Of a DNA stretch of 64,000 bases, positions 1 to 7,864 are shown in pieces. The notes below the pieces were generated by a model. The model ran no database searches and had not been told where the DNA came from. It saw only the letters and a list, made by a program, of their open reading frames with translations. The stretch spans positions 178,753 to 242,752 of the forward strand of contig NZ_FZOL01000008.1 of the NCBI RefSeq assembly GCF_900188455.1. Direction: 5' to 3'. Position 1 is the first letter of the stretch. Each line of letters starts with the position of its first letter. The DNA is from Pseudomonas japonica (GTDB lineage Bacteria; Pseudomonadota; Gammaproteobacteria; Pseudomonadales; Pseudomonadaceae). The translations under genes and the position numbers were made by a program.

Positions 1-768
1 CTGCTCGACGTGATCAGCAACGGCCGCATGGAAGTGGGCCTGGCCCGCGGCGCCTACCAGTTCGAGTTCGACCGCATGGCCAACGGCATGCCGGCCTCCG
101 AAGGTGGCGCGGCCCTGCGCGAGATGGTTCCGGCGGTACGCGCGCTGTGGCAGGGCGACTACGCCCACGACGGCGCGATCTGGAAATTCCCCACCTCCAC
201 CTCGGTGCCCAAGCCGATACAGAAGCCGATGCCGCCGATGTGGATCGCCGCCCGCGACCCGGACTCGCACAACTTCGCCGTCGCCAACGGCTGCAACGTC
301 ATGGTCACGCCGCTGATGAAGGGCGACGAGGAAGTGGTCGACCTGAAGAACAAGTTCGAAGCCGCCCTGGCCAACAACCCCGGGGTGCCGCGTCCACAAC
401 TGATGGTGCTGCGCCACACCCATGTCCACGCGGAAAACGATCCCGAGGGCTGGAAGATCGGTGCCCAGGCGATCAACCGCTTCTACCGCACCTTCGATGC
501 CTGGTTCGGCAACAAGCAGACCCCGGAAAACGGCTTCCTGGCGCCGAGCCCGGAAGCGAAGTTCGCCGAACGTCCGGAGTTCGAGCTGGAAAGCCTGCAC
601 AAGACCGCGATGATCGGCACACCGAAGGATGTCATCGAGCGCATTCGCTACTACCAGGAACTGGGTGTCGACGAGTTCAGCTTCTGGTGCGACAACAGCC
701 TGCCGCACGAAGAGAAGCGCAAGTCGCTGGAGCTGTTCATCAAGGAAGTGGTGCCTGCGTTCCAGTGA
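1..768 (+). CDS. LLM-class flavin-dependent monooxygenase (5' truncated)
   Basis: This is the C-terminal 255 residues of a bacterial-luciferase-like (LLM) flavin monooxygenase. The reading frame is open to the left edge, so the start lies outside the window. The visible N-terminal stretch LDVISNGRMEVGLARG is the conserved barrel strand and loop that follows the early part of these TIM barrels, and the segment around IGTPKDVIERIRYYQELGVDEF is the usual C-terminal family motif. Enzymes of this family use reduced FMN supplied by a separate reductase to oxygenate small substrates; RutA of pyrimidine degradation is one example. A flavin reductase gene lies 3.6 kb downstream in the same orientation, so the two probably form a two-component system. 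The substrate cannot be told from sequence. Confidence 0.9.
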   Translation: MLDVISNGRMEVGLARGAYQFEFDRMANGMPASEGGAALREMVPAVRALWQGDYAHDGAIWKFPTSTSVPKPIQKPMPPMWIAARDPDSHNFAVANGCNVMVTPLMKGDEEVVDLKNKFEAALANNPGVPRPQLMVLRHTHVHAENDPEGWKIGAQAINRFYRTFDAWFGNKQTPENGFLAPSPEAKFAERPEFELESLHKTAMIGTPKDVIERIRYYQELGVDEFSFWCDNSLPHEEKRKSLELFIKEVVPAFQ

Positions 769-857
769 GGGCACGTTCGTCGGGCCGGGGAACCCTGGTC
801 CGACGCTGTGGTATATCGGTAGGAGACTTCCGATTTTTCCGCAGCGAGGTCAGGACG

Positions 858-1109
858 ATGAAAACCCTTAGTTGTGAGCACCGCGACTACATCATCACCG
901 CCAGCGTCGAAGCCCATCCCGGCATCCCCACGCCCTATGCCGCTGGCTGTCTGATCACCGATCCCCAGGGCCATACCAGTCGGCGCATATCGTTACCGTT
1001 GAAAATGGCGTTCATAGCCGACCTGGAAAATGCCCAGCATGCGTCGCTGGCCCATGGCCGATGGCTGGTGGATCAGCAACTGGATAAACATCACCGCTCT
1101 TTCGCTTGA
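858..1109 (+). CDS. conserved hypothetical small protein (83 aa)
   Basis: This is a small soluble protein beginning MKTLSCEHRDYIITASVEAH. I do not recognise a characterised domain; the composition looks like small Pseudomonas proteins of unknown function. It has no signal peptide or membrane segment. The ATG at 858 is preceded by GAGGTCAGGACG, which offers a plausible ribosome binding site. It sits 89 bp after the LLM monooxygenase in the same direction and is followed by a REP palindrome, so it may be the last gene of the upstream transcript. No role in the catabolic cluster can be inferred. Confidence 0.6.
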   Translation: MKTLSCEHRDYIITASVEAHPGIPTPYAAGCLITDPQGHTSRRISLPLKMAFIADLENAQHASLAHGRWLVDQQLDKHHRSFA

Positions 1110-1121
1110 CACATCACGGCG

Positions 1122-1264
1122 TGGGAGCGGATTCATCCGCGATGGCGGACCACGCGATCGGCGGCGAAGCCGTCGTAAAACCTGAGTCCCGCATCTACCT
1201 GACACACCCGGGACTCAGGTTTTATGGCCGCTTTGCGGCCAATCGCGGATAAATCCGCTCCCAC
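1122..1264. repeat. REP-type inverted repeat with inner second stem
   Basis: The outer arms are GTGGGAGCGGATTCATCCGCG at the left and its near-complement ending in CGGATAAATCCGCTCCCAC at the right. Inside is an independent perfect stem, AAAACCTGAGTCCCG (1177-1191) against CGGGACTCAGGTTTT (1209-1223). The outer core is a known Pseudomonas REP type. The element fills the gap between the hypothetical gene and the promoter of the catabolic operon and may also end transcription. Confidence 0.85.
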
Positions 1265-1350
1265 GCCGTCCGCGCACTACCCTCCCTCCGCTCCAACCAC
1301 CTATCCCCTTCCTGTAGAAATTTCTCGATACCTATTGCACATCAAATATT

Positions 1351-1362
1351 ATGGTATACCAT
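1351..1362. promoter_or_regulatory. Candidate GntR/FCD operator ATGGTATACCAT
   Basis: This is a perfect 12-bp palindrome, with ATT on the left as in the longer copy at 19178-19195. It lies 43 bp before the AA_synth start codon in an AT-richer stretch. Palindromes of the form TGGTATACCA are typical operators of FadR-subfamily GntR regulators, and such a regulator is encoded at 5560-6312 in the same cluster. The link between site and protein is inference. Confidence 0.7.
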
Positions 1363-1404
1363 CAGACAACAAGACCTGAACACACGCCACAGGAGCCCCG
1401 CCCC

Positions 1405-1995
1405 ATGAGTTTCGAAATCCGCAAGATCGTCACCTACTCCGAAGAAACCCGCATCGAAGGCGGCAAGGCCACCGACAAGCCGGTGACCATGGTCGGCCTG
1501 GCCGTGGTGATCAAGAACCCATGGGCTGGTCGCGGTTTCGTCGAGGACCTGAAGCCGGAGATCCGTGCCAACTGCTCCGACCTCGGTGCACTGATGGTCG
1601 AGCGCCTGACCGCCGCCATCGGCGGTGCGGACAAGATCGAGGCCTACGGCAAGGCGGCCGTGGTCGGCGCCGACGGCGAGATCGAGCACGCCTCCGCGGT
1701 GATCCACACCCTGCGTTTCGGCAACCACTACCGTGAAGCGGTGCAGGCCAAGAGCTACCTGAGCTTCACCAACAAGCGCGGCGGCCCGGGCACCTCGATC
1801 CAGATCCCGATGATGCAGAAGGACGACGAAGGCCTGCGCTCGCACTACATCACCCTGGAAATGCAGATCGAAGACGCCCCGCGTGCCGACGAGATCGTCG
1901 TGGTCCTCGGCGCCGCCGACGGCGGCCGTCTGCACCCGCGCATCGGCAACCGCTACATCGACCTGGAAGAGCTGGCAGCGGAAAAAAACCAATAA
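1405..1995 (+). CDS. amino acid synthesis (AA_synth / DUF1185) family protein
   Basis: This 196-residue soluble protein matches the AA_synth family (DUF1185) over its full length. Recognisable parts are the opening MSFEIRKIVTYSEETRIEGG, a central block with NPWAGRGF, and a closing RIGNRYIDLEELA. The family is named amino acid synthesis on weak evidence and its reaction is not established; members often sit in catabolic operons. The ATG at 1405 has AGGAGC eight bases upstream. It is the first gene after the ATGGTATACCAT operator and heads a run of six same-strand genes. The promoter is therefore probably controlled by the GntR protein encoded at the end of that run. Confidence 0.88.
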   Translation: MSFEIRKIVTYSEETRIEGGKATDKPVTMVGLAVVIKNPWAGRGFVEDLKPEIRANCSDLGALMVERLTAAIGGADKIEAYGKAAVVGADGEIEHASAVIHTLRFGNHYREAVQAKSYLSFTNKRGGPGTSIQIPMMQKDDEGLRSHYITLEMQIEDAPRADEIVVVLGAADGGRLHPRIGNRYIDLEELAAEKNQ

Positions 1996-2058
1996 CAACA
2001 ATTCCACCGGGCCGGGGCGTGGGTCGCACCACGCCCGACGCTGAAGGAGCGCCCCACC

Positions 2059-2892
2059 ATGATTCAGCCTGTCGCTGAACGTACACCCGCCGGTACCAGC
2101 TACCTGGACAGCGGCCAGGGCCAACCCGTGGTACTGATCCACGGCGTCGGCCTGAACAAAGAAATGTGGGGCGGACAGTTCGTCGGCCTCGCCAGCGATC
2201 ATCGGGTCATCGCCTATGACATGCTCGGCCATGGCCAGAGCCCGCGTCCCGCCGCCGGTACCGGGCTGCAAGGCTACGCCGCGCAACTGCTCGAACTGCT
2301 CGACCATCTGCAGATTTCCCAGGCGACCGTGATCGGCTTCTCCATGGGCGGCCTGGTCGCCCGCGCCTTCGCCCTGCACTACCCGCAGCGCCTGTCCGCG
2401 CTGGTGGTGCTCAACAGCGTGTTCAACCGCAGCCCCGAGCAGAGCGCCGGGGTCATCGCCCGCGCCGCCCAGGCCGCCGAACACGGCCCCGACGCCAATG
2501 CCGAAGCGGCCCTGGCGCGCTGGTTCAGCCGTGAATACCAGGCGGCCAACCCGGCCCAGGTCGCGGCCATTCGCCAGACCCTGGCCGGCAACGACCCGCA
2601 GGGCTACCTGACCACCTACGAACTGTTCGCCACCCAGGACATGTACCGCGCCGATGACCTGGGCAGCATCCAGGTGCCGACCCTGATCGCCACCGGCGAG
2701 CACGACCTCGGTTCGACCCCGACCATGACCCGCGAACTGGCCGCGCGCATTCCCGGCGCGCAGAGCGTGGTCCTCGCCGAACAGCGGCATATGATGCCGG
2801 TGGAGTCGCCGCGCCTGGTCAACCAGATGCTCCTGGACTTCCTCGGGCACGCCCGAACCCTCTCCGATTCAGCCAAGGGGATCGTTGCATGA
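2059..2892 (+). CDS. alpha/beta-fold hydrolase
   Basis: This 277-residue cytoplasmic alpha/beta hydrolase resembles RutD and 3-oxoadipate enol-lactonase. Visible landmarks are the oxyanion-hole motif LIHGVG (residues 26-31), the DMLGHGQS loop (54-61), the nucleophile elbow GFSMGG with Ser95, an acid in TGEHD near 217, and a catalytic His in EQRHMMP near 240. It has no signal peptide. The stop overlaps the start of the aldehyde dehydrogenase by four bases (ATGA), so the two are translationally coupled. In the cluster it could hydrolyse an ester, lactone, amide or carbamate formed by the flavin monooxygenase; the exact substrate is unknown. Confidence 0.92.
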   Translation: MIQPVAERTPAGTSYLDSGQGQPVVLIHGVGLNKEMWGGQFVGLASDHRVIAYDMLGHGQSPRPAAGTGLQGYAAQLLELLDHLQISQATVIGFSMGGLVARAFALHYPQRLSALVVLNSVFNRSPEQSAGVIARAAQAAEHGPDANAEAALARWFSREYQAANPAQVAAIRQTLAGNDPQGYLTTYELFATQDMYRADDLGSIQVPTLIATGEHDLGSTPTMTRELAARIPGAQSVVLAEQRHMMPVESPRLVNQMLLDFLGHARTLSDSAKGIVA

Positions 2893-4370
2893 CGCTCACT
2901 CGCTTCCAGATGTGCATCGACGGCCAATGGCTCGATGCCCACAACGGCAAGACCTTCGACAGCCTCGACCCGGCCACCGCGCAAGCCTGGGCGCAACTGC
3001 CCGATGCCGATGAAACCGACGTCGAAATCGCCGTCCAGGCCGCCCAGAAAGCCTTCGACAGCAAGGCCTGGCGCGCCCTCAGCGCCACCGCCCGGGGCAA
3101 GCTGCTGCGCCGCCTCGGCGACCTGATCGGCGAGAACAAGGAGCGCCTGGCCCAGCTGGAAAGCCGCGACAACGGCAAGCTGATCCGCGAGACCCGCGGC
3201 CAGGTCGGCTACCTGCCGGAGTTCTTCCACTACACCGCAGGCCTGGCCGACAAGCTCGAAGGCGGCACCCTGCCCCTGGACAAGCCCGACCTGTTCGCCT
3301 ACACCGTGCACGAGCCGATCGGCGTGGTCGCCGCGATCATTCCGTGGAACAGCCCGCTGTACCTCACCGCGATCAAGCTGGCCCCGGCCCTGGCCGCCGG
3401 CAACACCATCGTCATCAAGCCGTCCGAGCACGCCTCGGCGACCATCCTCGAACTGGCCCGCCTGGCCCTCGAGGCCGGCATCCCGGCCGGCGTGGTCAAC
3501 GTCGTCACCGGCTACGGTCCGAGCACCGGCGCGGCCCTCACCCGCCATCCGCTGGTGCGCAAGATCGCCTTCACCGGCGGCGCCGCCACCGCCCGTCACG
3601 TGGTGCGCAGCAGCGCCGAGAACTTCGCCAAGCTGTCGCTGGAGCTGGGTGGCAAGTCGCCGAACATCATCTTCGCCGACGCCGACCTGGACAGCGCCAT
3701 CAACGGCGCCGTGGCCGGCATCTACGCCGCCTCCGGGCAGAGCTGCGTCGCGGGTTCGCGCCTGCTGGTGCAGGACGAGATCTTCGACGAATTCGTCGAG
3801 CGCCTGATCGAGCGGGCCAAGCGCATCCGCATCGGCAACCCGCAGGACGAGGCCAGCGAGATGGGCCCGATGGCCACCGCCCAGCAACTGGCCGTGGTCG
3901 AAGGCCTGGTCGCCGCGGCCAATGCCGAAGGCGCGCGCCTGCGCATGGGCGGCAAGCGTGCCGAGGTCGAGGGCGACGGCTGGTTCTACGAGCCGACCCT
4001 GTTCGAGTGCGACAGCAACTCGATGAAGATCATGCAGGAAGAGGTGTTCGGCCCGGTCGCGGCGGTGATCCGCTTCAAGACCGAGGAAGAGGCCCTGGCC
4101 ATCGCCAACGACTCGCAGTTCGGCCTCGCCGCCGGCATCTGGACCCGCGACCTGGGCCGCGCCCACCGCCTGGCCCGCGACGTGCGTTCGGGGATCATCT
4201 GGGTCAACACCTACCGCGCGGTGTCGGCCATGGCGCCGATCGGCGGCTTCAAGAACAGTGGTTATGGCCGCGAAAGCGGTATCGACTCGGTGCTGGCCTA
4301 CACGGAACTGAAAACGGTGTGGATCAACCTCTCCACCGCGCCCATGCCCGACCCCTTCGTGATGCGTTGA
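2889..4370 (+). CDS. NAD(P)-dependent aldehyde dehydrogenase
   Basis: This is a full-length (493 aa) aldehyde dehydrogenase of the betaine/phenylacetaldehyde-type superfamily. The general base Glu252 lies in LELGGKSP and the catalytic Cys286 in GQSCVAGSRL. The coenzyme-binding PWNSP and KPSE motifs and the C-terminal GGFKNSGYGRE motif are present. It should oxidise an aldehyde intermediate to a carboxylic acid with NAD(P)+ in the cytoplasm. Translation is coupled to the upstream hydrolase by an ATGA overlap, and the flavin reductase starts 13 bp after the stop. All expected catalytic residues are intact. Substrate choice cannot be read from the sequence. Confidence 0.95.
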   Translation: MTLTRFQMCIDGQWLDAHNGKTFDSLDPATAQAWAQLPDADETDVEIAVQAAQKAFDSKAWRALSATARGKLLRRLGDLIGENKERLAQLESRDNGKLIRETRGQVGYLPEFFHYTAGLADKLEGGTLPLDKPDLFAYTVHEPIGVVAAIIPWNSPLYLTAIKLAPALAAGNTIVIKPSEHASATILELARLALEAGIPAGVVNVVTGYGPSTGAALTRHPLVRKIAFTGGAATARHVVRSSAENFAKLSLELGGKSPNIIFADADLDSAINGAVAGIYAASGQSCVAGSRLLVQDEIFDEFVERLIERAKRIRIGNPQDEASEMGPMATAQQLAVVEGLVAAANAEGARLRMGGKRAEVEGDGWFYEPTLFECDSNSMKIMQEEVFGPVAAVIRFKTEEEALAIANDSQFGLAAGIWTRDLGRAHRLARDVRSGIIWVNTYRAVSAMAPIGGFKNSGYGRESGIDSVLAYTELKTVWINLSTAPMPDPFVMR

Positions 4371-4383
4371 CAGGTGAACTGAC

Positions 4384-4869
4384 ATGATCGAACCCGGCAT
4401 CTACAAAGACGTGATGGGCTCCTTCCCGTCCGGCGTGACCATCGTCACCACGCTGGATGCCGAGGGCGGCATCGTCGGCATCACCGCCAGCGCCTTCAGC
4501 GCGCTGTCGATCGAACCGGCGCTGGTGCTGTTCTGCCCCAACTACGCCTCCGACACCTACCCGATCCTGCGTGACAGCAAGCGCTTCGCCATCCACCTGC
4601 TGGCCGCCGGCCAGACCGCCGAGGCCTATGCCTTCGCCGGGAAAGGCAAGGACAAGGCCAGGGGCATCGACTGGCAGCTCAGCGAACTGGGCAACCCGGT
4701 GCTGGCCAACGCCACGGCGGTGATCGAGTGCGAACTGTGGCGCGAATACGACGGTGGCGACCACGCCATCATCGTCGGCGAGGTGAAGAACCTGATCCTG
4801 CCCGAGCAGCCGGTGACGCCGATGGTCTACCACAAGGGAAAACTGGGGGCGCTACCGCCCCTGGGTTGA
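4384..4869 (+). CDS. flavin reductase family protein (FMN reductase)
   Basis: This 161-residue protein of the flavin reductase (RutF/HpaC-like) family contains the typical FPSGVTIVTT opening, the flavin-contact block GITASAFSALSIEPALVLFC, and a closing VYHKGKLGALPPLG. It should reduce FMN or FAD with NAD(P)H and hand it to a partner monooxygenase; the LLM enzyme at the left edge is the obvious partner. It is 13 bp downstream of the aldehyde dehydrogenase, in the same operon. A long REP hairpin begins eight bases after its stop codon and separates it from the next operon gene, which may lower expression of the distal genes or protect the proximal message. Confidence 0.93.
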   Translation: MIEPGIYKDVMGSFPSGVTIVTTLDAEGGIVGITASAFSALSIEPALVLFCPNYASDTYPILRDSKRFAIHLLAAGQTAEAYAFAGKGKDKARGIDWQLSELGNPVLANATAVIECELWREYDGGDHAIIVGEVKNLILPEQPVTPMVYHKGKLGALPPLG

Positions 4870-4876
4870 AACAACG

Positions 4877-5045
4877 GCTGGCGATATCCGCCGTAGGAGC
4901 TGGCTTGCCTGCGAAGGACCGCGCAGCGGTCCCGGTTCCTGATCTACAGCCAGGCCAATGGTCTTTATCCGGCTTCGGATCGGGAACCGGGACCGTTTCA
5001 CGGTCCTTCGCAGGCAAGCCAGCTCCTACGGCGGATATCGCCAGC
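4877..5045. repeat. Long REP palindrome with 45-bp perfect arms
   Basis: Arms 4877-4921 and 5001-5045 are perfect reverse complements over 45 bases and contain GTAGGAGCTGGCTTGCC. The inner sequence continues the pairing (CGGTCCCGGTTCCTGATC against its complement with one mismatch). The element fills the gap between flavin reductase and the CMD-like gene, and its right arm ends 36 bp before the latter's start. Confidence 0.93.
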
Positions 5046-5081
5046 ACCCCGTTTTTAGAACCAATGCAGGAACCCACCGGC

Positions 5082-5471
5082 ATGAGCAACGAAAAGTACG
5101 AGAAAGGCCTCGCCATCCGCACCCAGGTGCTCGGCGAAGACTACGTCCAGCGTTCGATCCAGAACGCCGACGAGTTCAGCAAACCCTTGCAGGAACTGGT
5201 CACCGAATACTGCTGGGGCCATGTCTGGGGCCGCGATGGCTTATCGCTGAAAGAACGCAGCATGATAAACTTGGCAATGATTTCCGCGTTGAACCGGCCA
5301 CACGAACTCAAGCTGCACATCCGCGGCGCCTTGCGCAACGGGCTGAGTCGTGAACAAATACGCGAGATTCTCCTTCAGGTCGGTATCTATTGCGGTGTTC
5401 CCGCGGCCGTGGACAGCTTCCGCCTGGCCCGCGAAGCCTTCGCCGAGGCCGACTCGGAGTCAACCAGTTAA
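5082..5471 (+). CDS. carboxymuconolactone decarboxylase (CMD) family protein
   Basis: This 129-residue all-helical CMD-family protein opens MSNEKYEKGLAIRTQVLGED. It has the family core around YCWGHVWGRDGLSLKERS and the HIRGALRNGLSREQIREILL helix seen in 4-carboxymuconolactone decarboxylases (PcaC-like). The start at 5082 is preceded by CAGGAAC. Members without a pca context do varied work, including hydroperoxide reduction when a CxxC is present. Here there is no CxxC: a cysteine occurs in EYCWGH and another in GIYCGVP. A decarboxylase-like or isomerase-like step in the same catabolic pathway is more likely than a peroxidase. It is separated from the flavin reductase by the REP palindrome but keeps the same orientation. 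Confidence 0.88.
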   Translation: MSNEKYEKGLAIRTQVLGEDYVQRSIQNADEFSKPLQELVTEYCWGHVWGRDGLSLKERSMINLAMISALNRPHELKLHIRGALRNGLSREQIREILLQVGIYCGVPAAVDSFRLAREAFAEADSESTS

Positions 5472-5559
5472 ACACTGGCTGTTCGTAACCACCGCAGGGA
5501 GCACCCGGTTGTCGAGTGCTCCGATGTCGCTGGCAACAGCCAATTTCAGAGCGCAGACG

Positions 5560-6312
5560 ATGAAACGCCAGCCACTCGACGACACCTTCAAGGTCAACCG
5601 CAACCCCGTTACCCTGCGCGAAATCGTGCTGGACAAACTGCGCAGCGCGATCATGAACTTCCACCTCCTCCCCGGCGACCGCCTGGTCGAACGCGATCTG
5701 TGCGACCGCCTCGGGGTCAGCCGTACCTCGGTACGCGAGGCCCTGCGCCACCTGGAGTCCGAAGGCCTGGTGGAGTTCGCCGACGCCAAGGGCCCGCGCG
5801 TGGCCATCATCACCCTCGAAGACGCCCGCGACATCTACGAGCTGCGCTGCGTGCTCGAAGGCCTGATCGTCCAGCTGTTCACCCTCAATGCCAAGGCCAA
5901 GGACATCCGCGCCCTGGAAAAGGCCCTCGAAGAGAACCGCAACGCCCTCACCGACGGCGAGCTGCAACAGGTGCTGGACTCGGTGCAGGGTTTCTACGAC
6001 GTGCTCCTGGAAGGCTCCGGCAACCACGTCGCCGCCACCCAGCTGCGCCAGTTGCAGGCGCGCATCAGCTACCTGCGCGCCACCTCGGTGTCCCAGGAGA
6101 ACCGCCGCGGCGCCAGCAACCAGGAAATGGAAAAGATCGTCGAGGCGATCAAGAGCGGCGACCCGCTGGCCGCGCACCAGGCCTCGGTGGACCACGTCCG
6201 CGCCGCGGCCAAAGTGGCCCTCGACTACCTGCGCTCGAAGCAGGAAGACGCCGGCAAGATCCGTGAAATCGCCACGCCCATCGCCCTCAAAGAACCCCGC
6301 ATAGGTCGCTGA
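5560..6312 (+). CDS. GntR-family (FCD domain) transcriptional regulator
   Basis: This is a 250-residue FadR-subfamily regulator. The N-terminal winged helix includes LRSAIMNFHLLPGDRLVERD and LGVSRTSVREALRHLE (about residues 25-75), and the all-helical FCD ligand-binding domain follows from about 95. A start at 5524 would add 12 residues; I chose 5560 because family members begin close to the helix-turn-helix and neither start has a strong ribosome binding site. FCD regulators usually repress catabolic genes until the substrate or an intermediate binds. The palindromes ATGGTATACCAT at 1351 and 19181, and the weaker site at 29373, fit this subfamily. The neighbouring Nudix gene starts two bases after the stop, suggesting co-translation. 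Confidence 0.92.
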   Translation: MKRQPLDDTFKVNRNPVTLREIVLDKLRSAIMNFHLLPGDRLVERDLCDRLGVSRTSVREALRHLESEGLVEFADAKGPRVAIITLEDARDIYELRCVLEGLIVQLFTLNAKAKDIRALEKALEENRNALTDGELQQVLDSVQGFYDVLLEGSGNHVAATQLRQLQARISYLRATSVSQENRRGASNQEMEKIVEAIKSGDPLAAHQASVDHVRAAAKVALDYLRSKQEDAGKIREIATPIALKEPRIGR

Positions 6313-6314
6313 TC

Positions 6315-6878
6315 ATGCCCGCCGTCCCGCGTTTCTGCCCGCAATGCTCCGCCGCGCTGCACCAGGGACGGCCGGACGGCGATACCCACGAGCGCCTGAT
6401 GTGCGCCGGCTGCGGCTACATCCACTACGTCAATCCGAAGATCATCGCCGGCTGCATCATCGAGCGCGACGGCAAGTACCTGCTCTGCCAGCGCGCCATC
6501 CCGCCGCGCCCGGGCACCTGGACCCTGCCGGCGGGCTTCATGGAAGCCGGGGAAACCACCGAACAGGCGGCCCTGCGCGAAGTCTGGGAAGAAACCGGGG
6601 TGCGCGCCGACATCGTCTCGCCCTACTCGATCTTCAGCGTGCCGAAGATCAGCGAGGTGTACATCATCTTCCGCGCGGTGGCCGTGGAGATCACCGGCGA
6701 GTATGGCCCGGAAACCATGGACTGCCGTTTCTTCGCCCCCGACGAAATTCCCTGGGACGCCATCTACTACCCGGCGATCCGGCAGATCCTCGAACGCTAC
6801 ATCGAGGAACGCCAGGCCGGGGTCTATGGCATCTACATGGGCAACGACGACAGCGGCAAGGTGCATTTCATACGCTGA
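6315..6878 (+). CDS. Nudix hydrolase with N-terminal zinc ribbon
   Basis: This is a 187-residue protein. An N-terminal zinc ribbon has paired cysteines CPQC (about residues 8-11) and CAGC (about 32-35). A Nudix domain follows, whose box GFMEAGETTEQAALREVWEE carries all catalytic glutamates (REXXEE). The layout matches YjhB/NudC-like Pseudomonas proteins that cleave nucleoside diphosphate derivatives such as NADH or ADP-ribose. Activity on FAD is possible given the flavin theme of the cluster, but that is speculation. It starts two bases after the GntR gene and its 3' end overlaps the convergent LysR gene by 11 bp. Confidence 0.93.
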   Translation: MPAVPRFCPQCSAALHQGRPDGDTHERLMCAGCGYIHYVNPKIIAGCIIERDGKYLLCQRAIPPRPGTWTLPAGFMEAGETTEQAALREVWEETGVRADIVSPYSIFSVPKISEVYIIFRAVAVEITGEYGPETMDCRFFAPDEIPWDAIYYPAIRQILERYIEERQAGVYGIYMGNDDSGKVHFIR

Positions 6879-7749
6879 GGCGCTCGCGCATGAACTCGAT
6901 CAGCGCCTGCACCGGCCGCGCGCTCTGCCGGTGTTGCGGGTAGACCGCGGAAAGCTGCAACGGCTCGGGCGCGAAGCTCTCCAGCACGGGCACCAGGTGC
7001 CCCGCCGCCAGCGCATCGCCGACGATGAAGGTCGGCAGATAGGTAATCCCCATGCCCTTGATCGCCGCGTCGCGCAGCAGCTCGCCGTTGTTCGCGCGCA
7101 TCCGCCCGCACACCGTCACCACCCTGGCCTTGCCCTGCTCGACGAAACGCCACTGCACCTGGCGGCCATGGCCGTAGGGCAGGCAGTCGTGGTTCGCCAG
7201 TTCGTCCGGGCGTGACGGCGTGCCCTTGCGCGCGAGGTAATCCGGACTCGCGCAGTAGACCCGTTCGATGGCCGCCAGACGACGGGCGATCAGGGTCGAG
7301 TCCTCCAGCACGCCGATGCGCAGCGCCAGGTCGTAGCCTTCGCCGAGCAGGTCCACCGAGCGATCGCTCAGGTCCACCTCGACACTGACCTGCGGGTAGC
7401 GCTGGAGAAACTCCGGCAGCAGGCAGCCCAGATGGGCCACGGCGAACGACAACGGCGCACTGACCCGCACGGTGCCGCGCGGTTCGCTGGTCTGCCCGGT
7501 GATCCCCTGCTCCACCTGCTCGACCTCGCTGAGCAGGCGCAGCGCCGATTCGTAATAGCTCTGGCCCAGTGGTGTGGGATCGAGGCGGCGGGTCGAGCGG
7601 TTGAGCAGACGCACGCCCAGGCGCTCCTCCAGGGCCATCAGCCGGCGGCTGACGAACTGCTTGGACAGGCCCAGCTGGTCGGCGGCGGCGGTGAAACTGC
7701 CAGACTCCATGACCTGGGAAAAGATACGCATGTCTTCGAACGGGTTCAT
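6868..7749 (-). CDS. LysR-family transcriptional regulator
   Basis: This is a 293-residue LysR regulator. The N-terminal helix-turn-helix spans about residues 1-60 (MNPFEDMRIFSQVMESGSF, then LGLSKQFVSRRLMALEERLG) and the periplasmic-binding-like effector domain spans about 90-290. The start at 7749 has AGGAAGTG just upstream; an upstream in-frame start at 7806 would add 19 residues without family support. It is transcribed away from the exported alpha/beta hydrolase at 7865, and LysR proteins commonly control the divergent gene. The shared intergenic region contains a tandem CGCTTTTT repeat near 7786-7803 and AT-rich stretches that could hold the operator. The effector is unknown. Confidence 0.93.
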   Translation of the reverse strand: MNPFEDMRIFSQVMESGSFTAAADQLGLSKQFVSRRLMALEERLGVRLLNRSTRRLDPTPLGQSYYESALRLLSEVEQVEQGITGQTSEPRGTVRVSAPLSFAVAHLGCLLPEFLQRYPQVSVEVDLSDRSVDLLGEGYDLALRIGVLEDSTLIARRLAAIERVYCASPDYLARKGTPSRPDELANHDCLPYGHGRQVQWRFVEQGKARVVTVCGRMRANNGELLRDAAIKGMGITYLPTFIVGDALAAGHLVPVLESFAPEPLQLSAVYPQHRQSARPVQALIEFMRERLSV

Positions 7750-7864
7750 TGTCACTTCCTGGTGGACAGTAAAACGCTTTATAGCCGCTTTTTCGCTTTT
7801 TCGCATCCCAATAATCTAGCCACACCTTACGACCCCACTCATTGCGAAGAAAAGGAATCTGCAC

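Noticed and set aside
1122..1264. REP clusters considered as a CRISPR array
   Set aside because: The repeats are paired inverted copies without regular spacers, and no cas gene is present anywhere in the window.
1342..4400. Two long minus-strand open frames opposite the hydrolase and aldehyde dehydrogenase
   Set aside because: They are products of high GC with strong third-position bias; translations are His/Ala/Gly/Val-rich without motifs, and the plus strand encodes well-known families.
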